A DNA stretch of 64,000 nt from Dryocola sp036489025. GTDB lineage: Bacteria; Pseudomonadota; Gammaproteobacteria; Enterobacterales; Enterobacteriaceae. Location of the stretch: NCBI GenBank assembly GCA_036489025.1, contig DASXGN010000047.1, positions 62,001 through 126,000 on the forward strand, in the 5' to 3' direction. A model generated the notes under the pieces. It ran no database searches and was not told the DNA's origin. It saw nothing but the letters and a program-made list of their open reading frames with translations. Below are positions 17,948-26,624 of this stretch, one piece after another (position 1 is the first letter of the stretch; the number at the start of each line of letters is the position of its first letter). The position numbers and the translations under genes were made by a program.

Positions 17948-19078
17948 ATGGTTTTGCACTCAACGCGCTGGCTGGCGCTCAGTTATTTTACCTACTTCTT
18001 TAGCTACGGGATTTTCCTTCCCTTCTGGAGCGTGTGGCTCGCCGGCGTGGGGCTGCCGCCCGAAACCATCGGGCTGCTGCTGGGGGCCGGGTTAATCGCT
18101 CGTTTTCTCGGTAGTCTGCTGTTAGCCCCTCGCGTGACCGATCCTTCCCGCCTGGTATTTGCCCTCCGACTTCTTGCCCTGCTGACATTGCTTTTTGCCG
18201 TTGCGTTTTGGTTCGGCCAGACCGCAGCCTGGCTGCTGGTGGTGATGGTTGGTTTTAACCTGTTTTTCTCGCCGCTGGTGCCGCTCACCGACGCGCTGGC
18301 CGGCACCTGGCAAAAGCAAATCACCATGGACTACGGGCGCGTGCGGCTGTGGGGCTCGCTGGCGTTTGTGATTGGCTCGGCGATGACCGGCAAGCTGGTG
18401 AGCGTCTTCAGCTACCAGGCGATTCTGGTGCTGCTGAGCATTGGCGTGGCGTCGATGCTGATCGGCATGATGCTGCGTCCTTCGGTGATGCCGCAGGGCG
18501 AGTCCCGGCACAAAGAAGCCGCGGGCTGGCAGGCCTGGAAGACGCTGGTGCTCGGCTCCTGGCGCTTTCTTGCCTGCGTTTCTCTGCTGCAGGGCGCACA
18601 CGCGGCCTACTACGGGTTCAGTGCGATTTACTGGCAGGAGGCGGGCTACTCCGCCTCGGTTGTCGGCTATTTATGGTCGCTGGGCGTGGTGGCCGAAATC
18701 GTTATCTTTGCTCTCAGCCATAGGCTTTTCCGCCGCTGGGGCGCTCGCGATCTGCTGCTGCTTTCCGGCGCGGCGGGCATTGTGCGCTGGAGCCTGATGG
18801 CGTGGACGACCGATTTACCGTGGCTGATTGCCGCGCAAATCCTGCACTGCGGCAGCTTCACCGTCTGCCATCTGGCGGCGATGCGCTACATTTCGGCCCG
18901 TCAGGGCAACGAGGTGATTCGACTCCAGGCGGTTTATTCGGCGGTAGCCATGGGCGGCGGCATCGCCATCATGACGATGTTCTCCGGCTTCCTTTACCAG
19001 CATCTGCACGGCGGAGTGTTCTGGATTATGGCGCTGGTGGCGCTGCCCGCGCTGGTGATTCGGCCCCGGATTCAGTAG
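17948..19078 (+). CDS. hcaT: Major facilitator transporter HcaT (putative 3-phenylpropionate permease)
   Basis: This 376-residue, 12-helix MFS protein matches E. coli HcaT across its length, for example STRWLALSYFTYFFSYGIFLPFWSVWL and LLQGAHAAYYGFSAIYWQ in split form along the chain. HcaT is named for its place beside the hca dioxygenase operon; its transport function is inferred even in E. coli. Here neither hcaR nor hcaEFCBD is adjacent: yphB lies upstream and csiE converges from downstream. Either the hca genes were lost or the transporter has another substrate. Confidence 0.9.
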   Translation: MVLHSTRWLALSYFTYFFSYGIFLPFWSVWLAGVGLPPETIGLLLGAGLIARFLGSLLLAPRVTDPSRLVFALRLLALLTLLFAVAFWFGQTAAWLLVVMVGFNLFFSPLVPLTDALAGTWQKQITMDYGRVRLWGSLAFVIGSAMTGKLVSVFSYQAILVLLSIGVASMLIGMMLRPSVMPQGESRHKEAAGWQAWKTLVLGSWRFLACVSLLQGAHAAYYGFSAIYWQEAGYSASVVGYLWSLGVVAEIVIFALSHRLFRRWGARDLLLLSGAAGIVRWSLMAWTTDLPWLIAAQILHCGSFTVCHLAAMRYISARQGNEVIRLQAVYSAVAMGGGIAIMTMFSGFLYQHLHGGVFWIMALVALPALVIRPRIQ

Positions 19079-19087
19079 CCGTTTTTA

Positions 19088-19109
19088 TTCCCTCTCAAGC
19101 GAGAGGGAA
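19088..19109. repeat. CCCTCTC/GAGAGGG hairpin between hcaT and csiE
   Basis: A 9-base perfect stem (TTCCCTCTC at 19088-19096, GAGAGGGAA at 19101-19109) with an AAGC loop lies between converging genes. Neither side has a good U-run, so it is a weak terminator at best. Very similar hairpins occur at 30922-30948 and 31763-31781. Confidence 0.6.
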
Positions 19110-19116
19110 AGGCTAA

Positions 19117-20397
19117 TTATCCCTCAAGGATTTCGCGAATGCGCTGCTGCAAATGTTCGCCCAGCGGCAGCGTGGCGTGAATCAACGGCGGGGAGTAAAG
19201 CGGCAGGCTGGTGGAATAGGGCGTCACGACCAGCACCACCTCCTTCGGCGCGCCTTCCTTCTGAAAGCCGTGTACCGTCAGATGCTTGATGTTGAGCGGC
19301 AGCAGGGTGAGTTCGCGAAGCTGTCGTTCGATTTGCTGTTCAAGTTCGCTATTATTGCCCGTCAGCAGCAGCACCTGTTTTTCCTGTAGATCGTTCTCCT
19401 GCATTAGCCAGGCACCGAAGATCACCGCCACCAGGCCCACTTCTTCATCCGAGAAACGCACGCCGTAATCAAGCTCAAAGCTGTCGAAAGCCTCGCGCGT
19501 GGTGCGCATCAGCTTCGGATACAGGCGGGTAATTTCTTCCGGCAGGCTGTTATCGATGCCGATTGAAAACAGGCAGCGGTCAAGGGCCTGGGCGAGATGA
19601 ATATAAAGCTGGTCGCCTAACCCCTGCTCATCGCTAAACGACATCCCCGCCAGCTCGCGAAAGCGGGCAATCATCGTGCTGATGGCGGCACGCAGGCGTA
19701 AATCCTGCTGATGGCCGTCGCGGATTGGATCGGGCATGCGCAGCATCTGGAACAGCAGGGCGAGAAACAGCTGCTCGTCTTCGTGGGCGGGCTGCTTCAC
19801 CCGGCGCGTCCAGTGGCGAGCGATTTCCTGCGCGGCAAGATACTCAGGCCGCAGGCGCGTCCATTCTCTTTGCCGCTCGTTAAATTCCGGCGTGACGCCA
19901 AGCTGATACTGATGCAGGCAATACTGCAAAAACAGGCTCAGGAACTGCACGTCGCGGCTGTCGAACTGGCGCTGCAAACGGCGGGCGCAGAGGCTAACCA
20001 GCGCCTGGAGATTGGTTTCATCATACAGCGCTTTGGTGATGCCCTGTTTCCTGAGCTGGTCTTTCAGCGCTGGAGCAAAGTGCTGCTGTACAAACTGCGG
20101 ACACAGCCGCAGCGCTCGCCGCAGCCAGTGCAGCAGGCACAGGCGTCTGTCGAGCGCGGTGCCCTCAATCCGATAGCTGCCGTCGTGCTCGGTGATCATC
20201 GCCAGCCGGTGATATCGCTGGATTTCATCGCTGGTGTCGGCTATATCTTGCAGGGCTTTGCCGCTGTCTACTCCGTTAATCCTGCCCAGAATCTCTGGCG
20301 TGACCGTTTGTCCCGGCAGATAGAGCATTAAAAGCAGGTGGCAGCGTCGCTGCGGACTGGAGAGCACAGATGGCGGTGGGGAGAGCAGTGTCATCAT
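19117..20397 (-). CDS. csiE: Stationary-phase-inducible protein CsiE
   Basis: This 426-residue protein has the same length as E. coli CsiE. It resembles PRD-containing regulators (PTS regulation domain, as in BglG/LicT antiterminators); conserved histidines and acidic blocks such as DYGVRFSDEEVGLVAVIFG occur in the last third, followed by a EIIB-like segment (VLLLTGNNSELEQQIERQL). In E. coli csiE depends on RpoS and cAMP-CRP. Its molecular function is unknown. A second Met at codon 2 could also serve as the start. Confidence 0.9.
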   Translation of the reverse strand: MMTLLSPPPSVLSSPQRRCHLLLMLYLPGQTVTPEILGRINGVDSGKALQDIADTSDEIQRYHRLAMITEHDGSYRIEGTALDRRLCLLHWLRRALRLCPQFVQQHFAPALKDQLRKQGITKALYDETNLQALVSLCARRLQRQFDSRDVQFLSLFLQYCLHQYQLGVTPEFNERQREWTRLRPEYLAAQEIARHWTRRVKQPAHEDEQLFLALLFQMLRMPDPIRDGHQQDLRLRAAISTMIARFRELAGMSFSDEQGLGDQLYIHLAQALDRCLFSIGIDNSLPEEITRLYPKLMRTTREAFDSFELDYGVRFSDEEVGLVAVIFGAWLMQENDLQEKQVLLLTGNNSELEQQIERQLRELTLLPLNIKHLTVHGFQKEGAPKEVVLVVTPYSTSLPLYSPPLIHATLPLGEHLQQRIREILEG

Positions 20398-20522
20398 CCG
20401 TAGAGTCCAGTTATGTTGATTATTGCTAAGCGTAGCTAAAGCTTTTAATGCAGATCGCGGCGGCGGCGGTTTTTAATTGCGGAATTTTGGCTGGCTCACA
20501 GAATTTTTATCCTGAGGGGAAA

Positions 20523-21170
20523 ATGCACGGGAATTTGTGTAACAAAATAGGGACAATCACGCTCGTTACGGTGCTTTGGGCACCCGTTGCGCTGGCGCAT
20601 CCCCACAGTTTTATCTCGCTGGTGACCACGGCGGTTGCCCAGAATGGGCAGCTGACGGGGCTGAAAATGCAGTGGACGATGGATGAACTCACTTCAGCCG
20701 ATCTGCTGTATGACGCGGGTGACGCAAAGCCCGGCTCGCCGGTGTGGAAGAAGCTTGCCGCCGAAGTCATGGCTAACGTGCTGGGCCAGCACTACTTCAC
20801 CGAGTTCTGGCACAACGGTGAAAAAATTAAATTTCTGAATACGCCGAGCGAATATGGCCTGGCAAGCGTCGATCATCAGGCGGTGTTGACCTTTGTGCTG
20901 CCGCTCGCGCACCCGCAGCCGCTTAAAGGGCAAACCTATACCTTCGCGACCTTCGACCCTGGCTACTTTGTTGATATGAGCTATGACCAGCCGACGGACG
21001 CCAGCCTGCCCAAAGAGCTGGCCGGGAGCTGTAAAATTAGCGTGCTAACGCCGGAACCCAACGAGAAGACGCTGGCCTTCGCGCAGTCGCTGGATAAGGC
21101 CGATGCTCCGCCGGAGGACATGGAGCTGGGTAAACAGTTCGCGCAGCAGGTCACGATCAAATGTCAGTAA
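20523..21170 (+). CDS. DUF1007 family periplasmic protein, metal-transport partner
   Basis: This 215-residue protein has a Sec signal peptide ending in VALA-HPHSF, followed by the DUF1007 domain (family blocks SLVTTAVAQNGQLTGLKMQWTMDE in pieces, YFVDMSYD). DUF1007 proteins are commonly encoded next to RcnA/NicO-type nickel or cobalt transporters, as here. The new N-terminal His-Pro-His after cleavage could bind metal. I chose ATG 20523 because GAGGGG precedes it. The function is inferred from family and neighbour. Confidence 0.85.
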   Translation: MHGNLCNKIGTITLVTVLWAPVALAHPHSFISLVTTAVAQNGQLTGLKMQWTMDELTSADLLYDAGDAKPGSPVWKKLAAEVMANVLGQHYFTEFWHNGEKIKFLNTPSEYGLASVDHQAVLTFVLPLAHPQPLKGQTYTFATFDPGYFVDMSYDQPTDASLPKELAGSCKISVLTPEPNEKTLAFAQSLDKADAPPEDMELGKQFAQQVTIKCQ

Positions 21171-22144
21171 TCTTCTCTGCTAAAACGCCCTCCCGCCGCT
21201 GGCTGCATCTGTGGCCGCTGGCGCTTTTTTTACTGCTTTGCGTCACCGCCCTTTACATCACCTGGCAGTACTGGCCGCAGATTCTGCTGAACAGCGCGGC
21301 CTGGCAAAAATCGATTAATCAGCAGCTCAGCGGCCTTTTGCGCCAGGTGGCGGAAAACCCCGCTCGGGCCGGCTGGTCTTTGCTTTCCTTTAGCTTTGTA
21401 TACGGCGTGCTGCACGCGCTGGGGCCTGGGCATGGCAAAGTGGTCATCACAACCTGGCTGGCAACCCATCCTTCGAAGCTGAAAAGCAGCCTGAAACTGA
21501 CCTTTGCGGCATCGCTGTTGCAGGGCGCGGTGGCGATAGCGCTTGTCGTGGTAGTGTTGAGTATTCTGGAGCTTCCTTCGCGCCAGCTGCATTTGAGCAG
21601 CTTCTGGCTGGAAAAGGGCAGCTACGCGCTGGTCGGCGTTTTGGGCGCGATCCTCGGGCTGCGCGCGCTGCGTAAACTGCGCCAGCTGCTGCGCAATCCA
21701 CGTAGATTCACCGCTTTTTCGCCGCAGCATGTTCACGATGAACGCTGTGGGTGCGGGCATCAGCATTTGCCGACCGAAGAACAGCTGGCCGCCGGAGAAG
21801 ACTGGCGAGCAAGGGCGATGATTATCCTGTCCATGGGTTTGCGGCCCTGCTCTGGGGCGATTATGGTGCTGCTGTTCAGCAAGGTGATCGGCGTCTTTTA
21901 CTGGGGAATGCTTTCCGCGCTGGCAATGGCGGCGGGAACATCCATCACCATTTCTGGCCTTGCGCTGCTGGTGCATAGTTTTCGAACGCTGGCGGTTCGT
22001 CTTGGCGGCCATAAATCACCGGTACTTTGGCGACAGATTGGCTGGACGACGCTTGCGCTGGCGGGAAGTGTGATTCTGATTGCGGCGGCGGTAGTGATGT
22101 GGCTGAGTGCTCAACCGGCAGTGCGGGGGATTCGACCTTTCTGA
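21161..22144 (+). CDS. NicO/RcnA-family nickel-cobalt transporter
   Basis: This 327-residue membrane protein overlaps the DUF1007 gene by ten bases, so translation is coupled. It has 6-7 hydrophobic segments, a family motif HALGPGHGKVVITTWLATHP (about residues 86-105), a second block MGLRPCSGAIMVLLFS, and a histidine/cysteine-rich loop (HVHDERCGCGHQH near residue 190) suited to metal binding. RcnA relatives export Ni2+/Co2+; other NicO proteins import them, so the direction is uncertain. No rcnR-like regulator is adjacent. K-12 carries yfhR, not this pair, between csiE and suhB. Confidence 0.87.
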   Translation: MSVIFSAKTPSRRWLHLWPLALFLLLCVTALYITWQYWPQILLNSAAWQKSINQQLSGLLRQVAENPARAGWSLLSFSFVYGVLHALGPGHGKVVITTWLATHPSKLKSSLKLTFAASLLQGAVAIALVVVVLSILELPSRQLHLSSFWLEKGSYALVGVLGAILGLRALRKLRQLLRNPRRFTAFSPQHVHDERCGCGHQHLPTEEQLAAGEDWRARAMIILSMGLRPCSGAIMVLLFSKVIGVFYWGMLSALAMAAGTSITISGLALLVHSFRTLAVRLGGHKSPVLWRQIGWTTLALAGSVILIAAAVVMWLSAQPAVRGIRPF

Positions 22145-22150
22145 TGAAAC

Positions 22151-22172
22151 GCCTTCCTCGGGCGAGGAAGGC
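22151..22172. terminator. Hairpin between the NicO gene and suhB
   Basis: GCCTTCCTC (22151-22159) and GAGGAAGGC (22164-22172) form a 9-base stem seven bases after the NicO stop and facing the end of suhB. No U-run follows, so it may act mainly as an mRNA-stabilising or Rho-assisted end. Confidence 0.45.
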
Positions 22173-22183
22173 ATTGAGCCCAC

Positions 22184-22987
22184 TTAGCGCTTCAGCGCTT
22201 CGCTCAGCTCTTCACGCATGGTAGCCAGCATCGCTTTAACCACGCGCGGGTTACCGGCAACGATGTTGCCAGTCAGCAGGTGGTTATGGCCACCGGTGAA
22301 GTCGCAGACCAGGCTGCCGGATTCGCGGGCAATCAGCTCACCTGCGGCAAAATCCCACGGCTTCAGGCCAATCTCGAAGTAGCCATCCACGCGGCCTGCG
22401 GCCACGTAGCACAGATCCAGCGCGGCGGAACCGGTGCGGCGGAAGTCTGCACACTGGGTGAACAGTTTGCCGAGAATATTCATATAAGGAGTGGCGTGCT
22501 GTTTGGCTTTGAACGGGAAGCCGGTCGCCAGAATAGTGCCGTCGAGATCGCGGGCAGTGCTGCCGCGCAGACGGTAACCGTTCAGCTGTGCGCCCTGGCC
22601 GCGAACGGCGGTAAACAGCTCGTTACGCATTGGGTCATAGACCACAGCAACTTCGGTGCGGCCTTTGACACGTACAGCGATAGAGACCGCGAAGTGCGGC
22701 AAACGTTTGATGAAGTTGGAAGTGCCATCCAGCGGATCGATAACCCATTGCACATCCTGTTCTGTCCCCGCTAATTCGCCAGATTCTTCGGCGATAATGG
22801 TGTGTTGCGGGTAGGATTTACGAATAACTTCAATAATCAGGCGCTCGGCGTCTTTATCAACGTTAGTCACAAAATCGTTGCTGCCTTTCTGGCTTGCTTC
22901 GACGGCGTCTGGAGTTTCGTAGTTTTTGGCAATTAAATTACCCGCCTTGCGCGCAGCACGCACGGCGATGTTGAGCATCGGATGCAT
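22184..22987 (-). CDS. suhB: Inositol-1-monophosphatase / antitermination factor SuhB
   Basis: This 267-residue Mg2+-dependent phosphatase has the family motifs EESGE (near 67), the metal site DPLDGTSNF (84-92) and the C-terminal WDFAAGELIARESG. In E. coli SuhB also joins the NusA/NusG complexes that promote rRNA transcription antitermination. It is divergent from trmJ with a 120-base promoter region, as in K-12. Confidence 0.97.
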   Translation of the reverse strand: MHPMLNIAVRAARKAGNLIAKNYETPDAVEASQKGSNDFVTNVDKDAERLIIEVIRKSYPQHTIIAEESGELAGTEQDVQWVIDPLDGTSNFIKRLPHFAVSIAVRVKGRTEVAVVYDPMRNELFTAVRGQGAQLNGYRLRGSTARDLDGTILATGFPFKAKQHATPYMNILGKLFTQCADFRRTGSAALDLCYVAAGRVDGYFEIGLKPWDFAAGELIARESGSLVCDFTGGHNHLLTGNIVAGNPRVVKAMLATMREELSEALKR

Positions 22988-23107
22988 CGGTCTCTCTCAC
23001 TGGATGTTAAAGAACGGAAAACGCGGCGGAGTATAGCAGAGCGTTCGGATTATGTCCCAGGCTTATGATAGGATATTGCGATATTCTTTTAAGGCTATGA
23101 ATGAAGC

Positions 23108-23842
23108 ATGTTGGATAACGTACGTATTGTGCTGGTTGAGACTTCCCACACCGGCAACATGGGCTCCGTAGCCCGTGCTATGAAAACGATGGGATTAACG
23201 AACCTCTGGCTGGTCAACCCGCTGGTTAAGCCTGATTCACAGGCCATTGCCCTCGCTGCGGGCGCGAGCGATGTGATTGGCGATGCGAAGATCGTCGATA
23301 CGCTGGACGAAGCGTTGGCTGGTTGTAGCCTTGTGGTTGGCACCAGCGCGCGTTCTCGTACGCTGCCCTGGCCGATGCTCGACCCGCGTGAATGCGGCCT
23401 GAAGAGCATTTCAGAAGCAAAACATGCCCCGGTAGCGATTGTCTTCGGGCGTGAGCGCGTTGGCCTGACCAACGACGAACTGCAAAAGTGCCATTATCAC
23501 GTCGCCATTCAGGCGAACCCTGACTATAGCTCGCTGAACCTGGCGATGGCCGTCCAAATCCTCGCTTATGAAGTGCGTATTGCCTGGCTTGCGACTCAGG
23601 AACAGCCTGAAGCCGCGGTAGAGGAAGAGCAACCGTATCCGCTGGTTGACGATCTCGAGCGGTTCTACGGTCATCTTGAGCAGGTGATGCTCAATACCGG
23701 CTTTATTCGCGCCAACCATCCGGGGCAGGTGATGAGCAGAATTCGCCGTCTGTTCACCCGCGCACGCCCGGAAAGTCAGGAACTTAGCATCCTGCGCGGC
23801 ATGCTTTCTTCCATCGAAAGCGACAAGAAATCGAGCAAATAA
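23108..23842 (+). CDS. trmJ: tRNA (cytidine/uridine-32-2'-O)-methyltransferase
   Basis: This 244-residue SPOUT-fold methyltransferase modifies position 32 of the anticodon loop using SAM. The trefoil-knot motifs are visible: VETSHTGNMGSVARAMKTMG (near 10), the central VFGRERVGLTNDEL (near 117) and NPDYSSLNLAMAVQ (near 139). A variable C-terminal helix region follows. Its stop codon overlaps the first IscR-like site of the isc promoter. Confidence 0.96.
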   Translation: MLDNVRIVLVETSHTGNMGSVARAMKTMGLTNLWLVNPLVKPDSQAIALAAGASDVIGDAKIVDTLDEALAGCSLVVGTSARSRTLPWPMLDPRECGLKSISEAKHAPVAIVFGRERVGLTNDELQKCHYHVAIQANPDYSSLNLAMAVQILAYEVRIAWLATQEQPEAAVEEEQPYPLVDDLERFYGHLEQVMLNTGFIRANHPGQVMSRIRRLFTRARPESQELSILRGMLSSIESDKKSSK

Positions 23843-23899
23843 TACTTGAGTAAATTACCAGGGTAAATAGTTGACCAATTTACTCAGGAATGTCAGACT
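23842..23899 (+). promoter_or_regulatory. iscR promoter with two tandem type-1 IscR sites
   Basis: Two contiguous 25-base elements resemble IscR type-1 sites: 23842-23866 (begins ATACTTGAG) and 23867-23891 (begins ATAGTTGACC). The second includes a -35-like TTGACC at 23871-23876, with a -10-like CAGACT 17 bases later at 23894-23899. This reproduces the E. coli arrangement in which holo-IscR represses its own operon. Confidence 0.7.
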
Positions 23900-23972
23900 T
23901 GCGGCCTGCTATGTGGACAATCACATTTTTAAAAACCCCCGGCTCGAGGGGCTATTTGAGGTTATGTAAGAC

Positions 23973-24461
23973 ATGAGACTGACATCAAAAGGACGCTACG
24001 CTGTGACCGCAATGCTTGACGTTGCGTTGAACTCCGAATCGGGTCCGGTTCCTTTGGCTGATATTTCCGAACGTCAGGGCATTTCACTCTCCTATCTGGA
24101 GCAGCTATTCTCCCGCCTGCGTAAAAATGGCCTGGTGGCTAGCGTGCGCGGCCCTGGCGGTGGTTATCTGTTAGGTAAAGATGCAGGAAGCATCGCGGTA
24201 GGCGAAGTCATTAGCGCCGTAGATGAATCTGTCGACGCAACCCGTTGCCAGGGCAAAGGCGGCTGCCAGGGGGGCGATAAATGCCTGACCCACGCGCTGT
24301 GGCGCGATCTGAGCGACCGTCTGACCGGCTTTTTGAATAACATTACCCTCGGCGAACTGGTGAACAACCAGGAAGTGCTGGATGTATCAGATCGTCAGCA
24401 GAACGAAAACCATCGCACTACGCGTTCTCAGGACGCAATCGACGTTAAACTGCGCGCATAA
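23973..24461 (+). CDS. iscR: Fe-S cluster-sensing Rrf2-family regulator IscR
   Basis: This 162-residue regulator has an N-terminal winged helix (1-80) and the [2Fe-2S] ligands Cys92, Cys98, Cys104 and His107, all present. With a cluster it represses the isc operon; without one it binds type-2 sites, for example at suf. It heads the iscRSUA-hscBA-fdx-iscX operon. Confidence 0.98.
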   Translation: MRLTSKGRYAVTAMLDVALNSESGPVPLADISERQGISLSYLEQLFSRLRKNGLVASVRGPGGGYLLGKDAGSIAVGEVISAVDESVDATRCQGKGGCQGGDKCLTHALWRDLSDRLTGFLNNITLGELVNNQEVLDVSDRQQNENHRTTRSQDAIDVKLRA

Positions 24462-24570
24462 GCAGATCGATAAGAATTTTAGAATCAGGCTTGGGGGCGG
24501 GAACCCGCACCCGGCTAGACCTTTTATGCCTGATTCTTCGTATTGAAGTGATGTACGGAGCTTAAGAGCA

Positions 24571-25785
24571 ATGAAATTACCGATTTATCTCGATTACTCC
24601 GCAACTACGCCGGTCGATCCGCGTGTTGCCGAGAAAATGATGCAGTTTTTAACGATGGACGGAACCTTCGGTAACCCGGCTTCCCGCTCGCACCGTTTTG
24701 GGTGGCAGGCGGAAGAGGCGGTTGATATCGCTCGTAACCAAATCGCTGACCTGGTGGGCGCTGACCCGCGTGAGATCGTATTCACCTCAGGCGCAACTGA
24801 ATCTGACAACCTCGCGATTAAAGGTGCCGCCAACTTCTATCAGAAGAAAGGCAAGCACATTATTACCGTGAAAACCGAACATAAAGCCGTCCTTGATACC
24901 TGCCGCCAGCTTGAGCGCGAAGGTTTCGAGGTGACTTACCTGGCCCCGCAGAGCAACGGCATCGTCTCTTTGCAGGATCTGGAAGCGGCCCTGCGTGATG
25001 ACACCATTCTGGTTTCCATCATGCACGTGAACAACGAAATCGGCGTGGTGCAGGATATCGCGGCAATCGGCGAAATGTGCCGTGCGCGCGGCATTATCTA
25101 TCACGTGGATGCGACGCAGAGCGTGGGCAAACTGCCTATCGATCTTAGCGCGCTGAAAGTTGACCTGATGTCCTTCTCCGGCCACAAAATCTACGGTCCT
25201 AAAGGCATTGGCGCACTGTACGTTCGTCGTAAACCGCGTATTCGTATCGAAGCGCAGGTTCACGGTGGCGGTCACGAGCGCGGCATGCGTTCAGGCACCC
25301 TGCCTGTTCACCAGATCGTGGGCATGGGCGAAGCTTACCGCATTGCGAAAGAAGAGATGGAGTCCGAAATGACCCGTCTGCGCGCGCTGCGTAACCGTTT
25401 GTGGAACGGCGTGAAAGATATGGAAGAAGTGTATCTGAACGGCGATCTTGAGCACGGTGCACCGAACATCCTCAACGTGAGCTTTAACTACGTTGAAGGT
25501 GAGTCTCTGATTATGGCCCTGAAAGACCTCGCGGTTTCTTCAGGTTCCGCCTGTACCTCCGCAAGCCTTGAGCCGTCTTACGTGCTGCGTGCGCTGGGTA
25601 TGAGCGATGAGCTCGCTCACAGCTCCATCCGTTTCTCCTTGGGTCGTTTTACCACCGAAGAAGAAATCGACTACACCATTGAGCTGGTGCGTAAATCCAT
25701 TGGCCGTCTGCGCGACCTTTCTCCGCTGTGGGATATGTTCAAGCAGGGCGTGGATATCAATTCCATCGAATGGGCTCACCACTAA
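24571..25785 (+). CDS. iscS: Cysteine desulfurase
   Basis: IscS is the PLP-dependent sulfur donor for Fe-S clusters, thiamine and tRNA thiolation. The 404 residues match E. coli. Lys206 in SFSGHKIYGPKG holds PLP, and Cys328 in SSGSACTSASLE carries the persulfide. The 109-base gap after iscR includes a GC-rich inverted sequence near 24490-24530, where E. coli has structured RNA involved in differential decay of the operon mRNA. Confidence 0.98.
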   Translation: MKLPIYLDYSATTPVDPRVAEKMMQFLTMDGTFGNPASRSHRFGWQAEEAVDIARNQIADLVGADPREIVFTSGATESDNLAIKGAANFYQKKGKHIITVKTEHKAVLDTCRQLEREGFEVTYLAPQSNGIVSLQDLEAALRDDTILVSIMHVNNEIGVVQDIAAIGEMCRARGIIYHVDATQSVGKLPIDLSALKVDLMSFSGHKIYGPKGIGALYVRRKPRIRIEAQVHGGGHERGMRSGTLPVHQIVGMGEAYRIAKEEMESEMTRLRALRNRLWNGVKDMEEVYLNGDLEHGAPNILNVSFNYVEGESLIMALKDLAVSSGSACTSASLEPSYVLRALGMSDELAHSSIRFSLGRFTTEEEIDYTIELVRKSIGRLRDLSPLWDMFKQGVDINSIEWAHH

Positions 25786-25827
25786 TCATTAGTACGGACG
25801 TCGGTCTCGAATTCTGGAGAAGTAAAA

Positions 25828-26214
25828 ATGGCTTATAGCGAAAAAGTAATCGATCACTACGAGAATCCACGCAACGTCGGTTCTTTCGATAACAGCGACG
25901 AAAGCGTAGGTTCCGGCATGGTCGGCGCCCCGGCCTGTGGCGACGTGATGAAGTTGCAGATCAAAGTCAACAATGAAGGTATTATTGAAGACGCGCGTTT
26001 CAAAACCTACGGCTGCGGCTCGGCGATTGCGTCAAGCTCGCTGGTTACCGAGTGGGTGAAGGGCAAGTCCCTGGATGAAGCGCAGGCGATCAAAAACACC
26101 GATATCGCAGACGAACTCGAGCTGCCGCCGGTGAAAATTCACTGCTCAATCCTTGCGGAAGACGCTATCAAAGCGGCCATCGCGGATTACAAAAGCAAAC
26201 GTGAAGCGAAATAA
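25828..26214 (+). CDS. iscU: Fe-S cluster scaffold protein
   Basis: The 128-residue scaffold assembles [2Fe-2S] clusters. Ligands Cys37, Asp39, Cys63 and Cys106 and the HscA-recognition motif LPPVK are all present. It receives sulfur from IscS and is discharged by HscA/HscB. Confidence 0.98.
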   Translation: MAYSEKVIDHYENPRNVGSFDNSDESVGSGMVGAPACGDVMKLQIKVNNEGIIEDARFKTYGCGSAIASSSLVTEWVKGKSLDEAQAIKNTDIADELELPPVKIHCSILAEDAIKAAIADYKSKREAK

Positions 26215-26238
26215 TAATTGTTGAATTGAGGTTGTTGT

Positions 26239-26562
26239 ATGTCGATTACCCTTAGCGACAGTGCTGCCGCTCGTGTGAATGCCTTCTTAACCAACCGGGG
26301 TAAAGGGTTTGGTTTACGTTTAGGTGTTCGAACTTCTGGCTGTTCTGGTATGGCTTATGTTCTTGAATTTGTTGACGAACCTATGGCAGAAGATACCGTG
26401 TTCGAAGACAAAGGCGTGAAAGTGGTCGTCGATGGTAAAAGCCTGCAATTTTTGGACGGCACCGAGCTCGACTTCGTGAAAGAAGGTCTCAACGAAGGGT
26501 TTAAATTTACCAACCCGAACGTTAAAGATGAGTGCGGCTGCGGCGAAAGCTTCCACGTCTGA
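26239..26562 (+). CDS. iscA: A-type iron-sulfur carrier IscA
   Basis: This 107-residue A-type carrier has the three conserved cysteines Cys35, Cys99 and Cys101. It transfers clusters, mainly [4Fe-4S], to target proteins. A near-perfect GC-rich palindrome follows before hscB. Confidence 0.98.
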   Translation: MSITLSDSAAARVNAFLTNRGKGFGLRLGVRTSGCSGMAYVLEFVDEPMAEDTVFEDKGVKVVVDGKSLQFLDGTELDFVKEGLNEGFKFTNPNVKDECGCGESFHV

Positions 26563-26570
26563 TTTCAGCT

Positions 26571-26594
26571 CATACCCCACGCGCGTGGGGTATG
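26571..26594. repeat. 24-base perfect palindrome between iscA and hscB
   Basis: The twelve bases CATACCCCACGC at 26571-26582 are followed at once by their reverse complement. As RNA this gives a 10-base stem with a GCGC loop. There is no U-run, so it is more likely an mRNA processing or stability element within the isc transcript than a terminator. Confidence 0.75.
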
Positions 26595-26624
26595 ACGCTT
26601 TACCACGTTAACCCCGAGTCTGTT

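Noticed and set aside
17793..18095. 100-codon frame overlapping the hcaT start
   Set aside because: It lacks a ribosome site and similarity, and overlaps hcaT in another frame.
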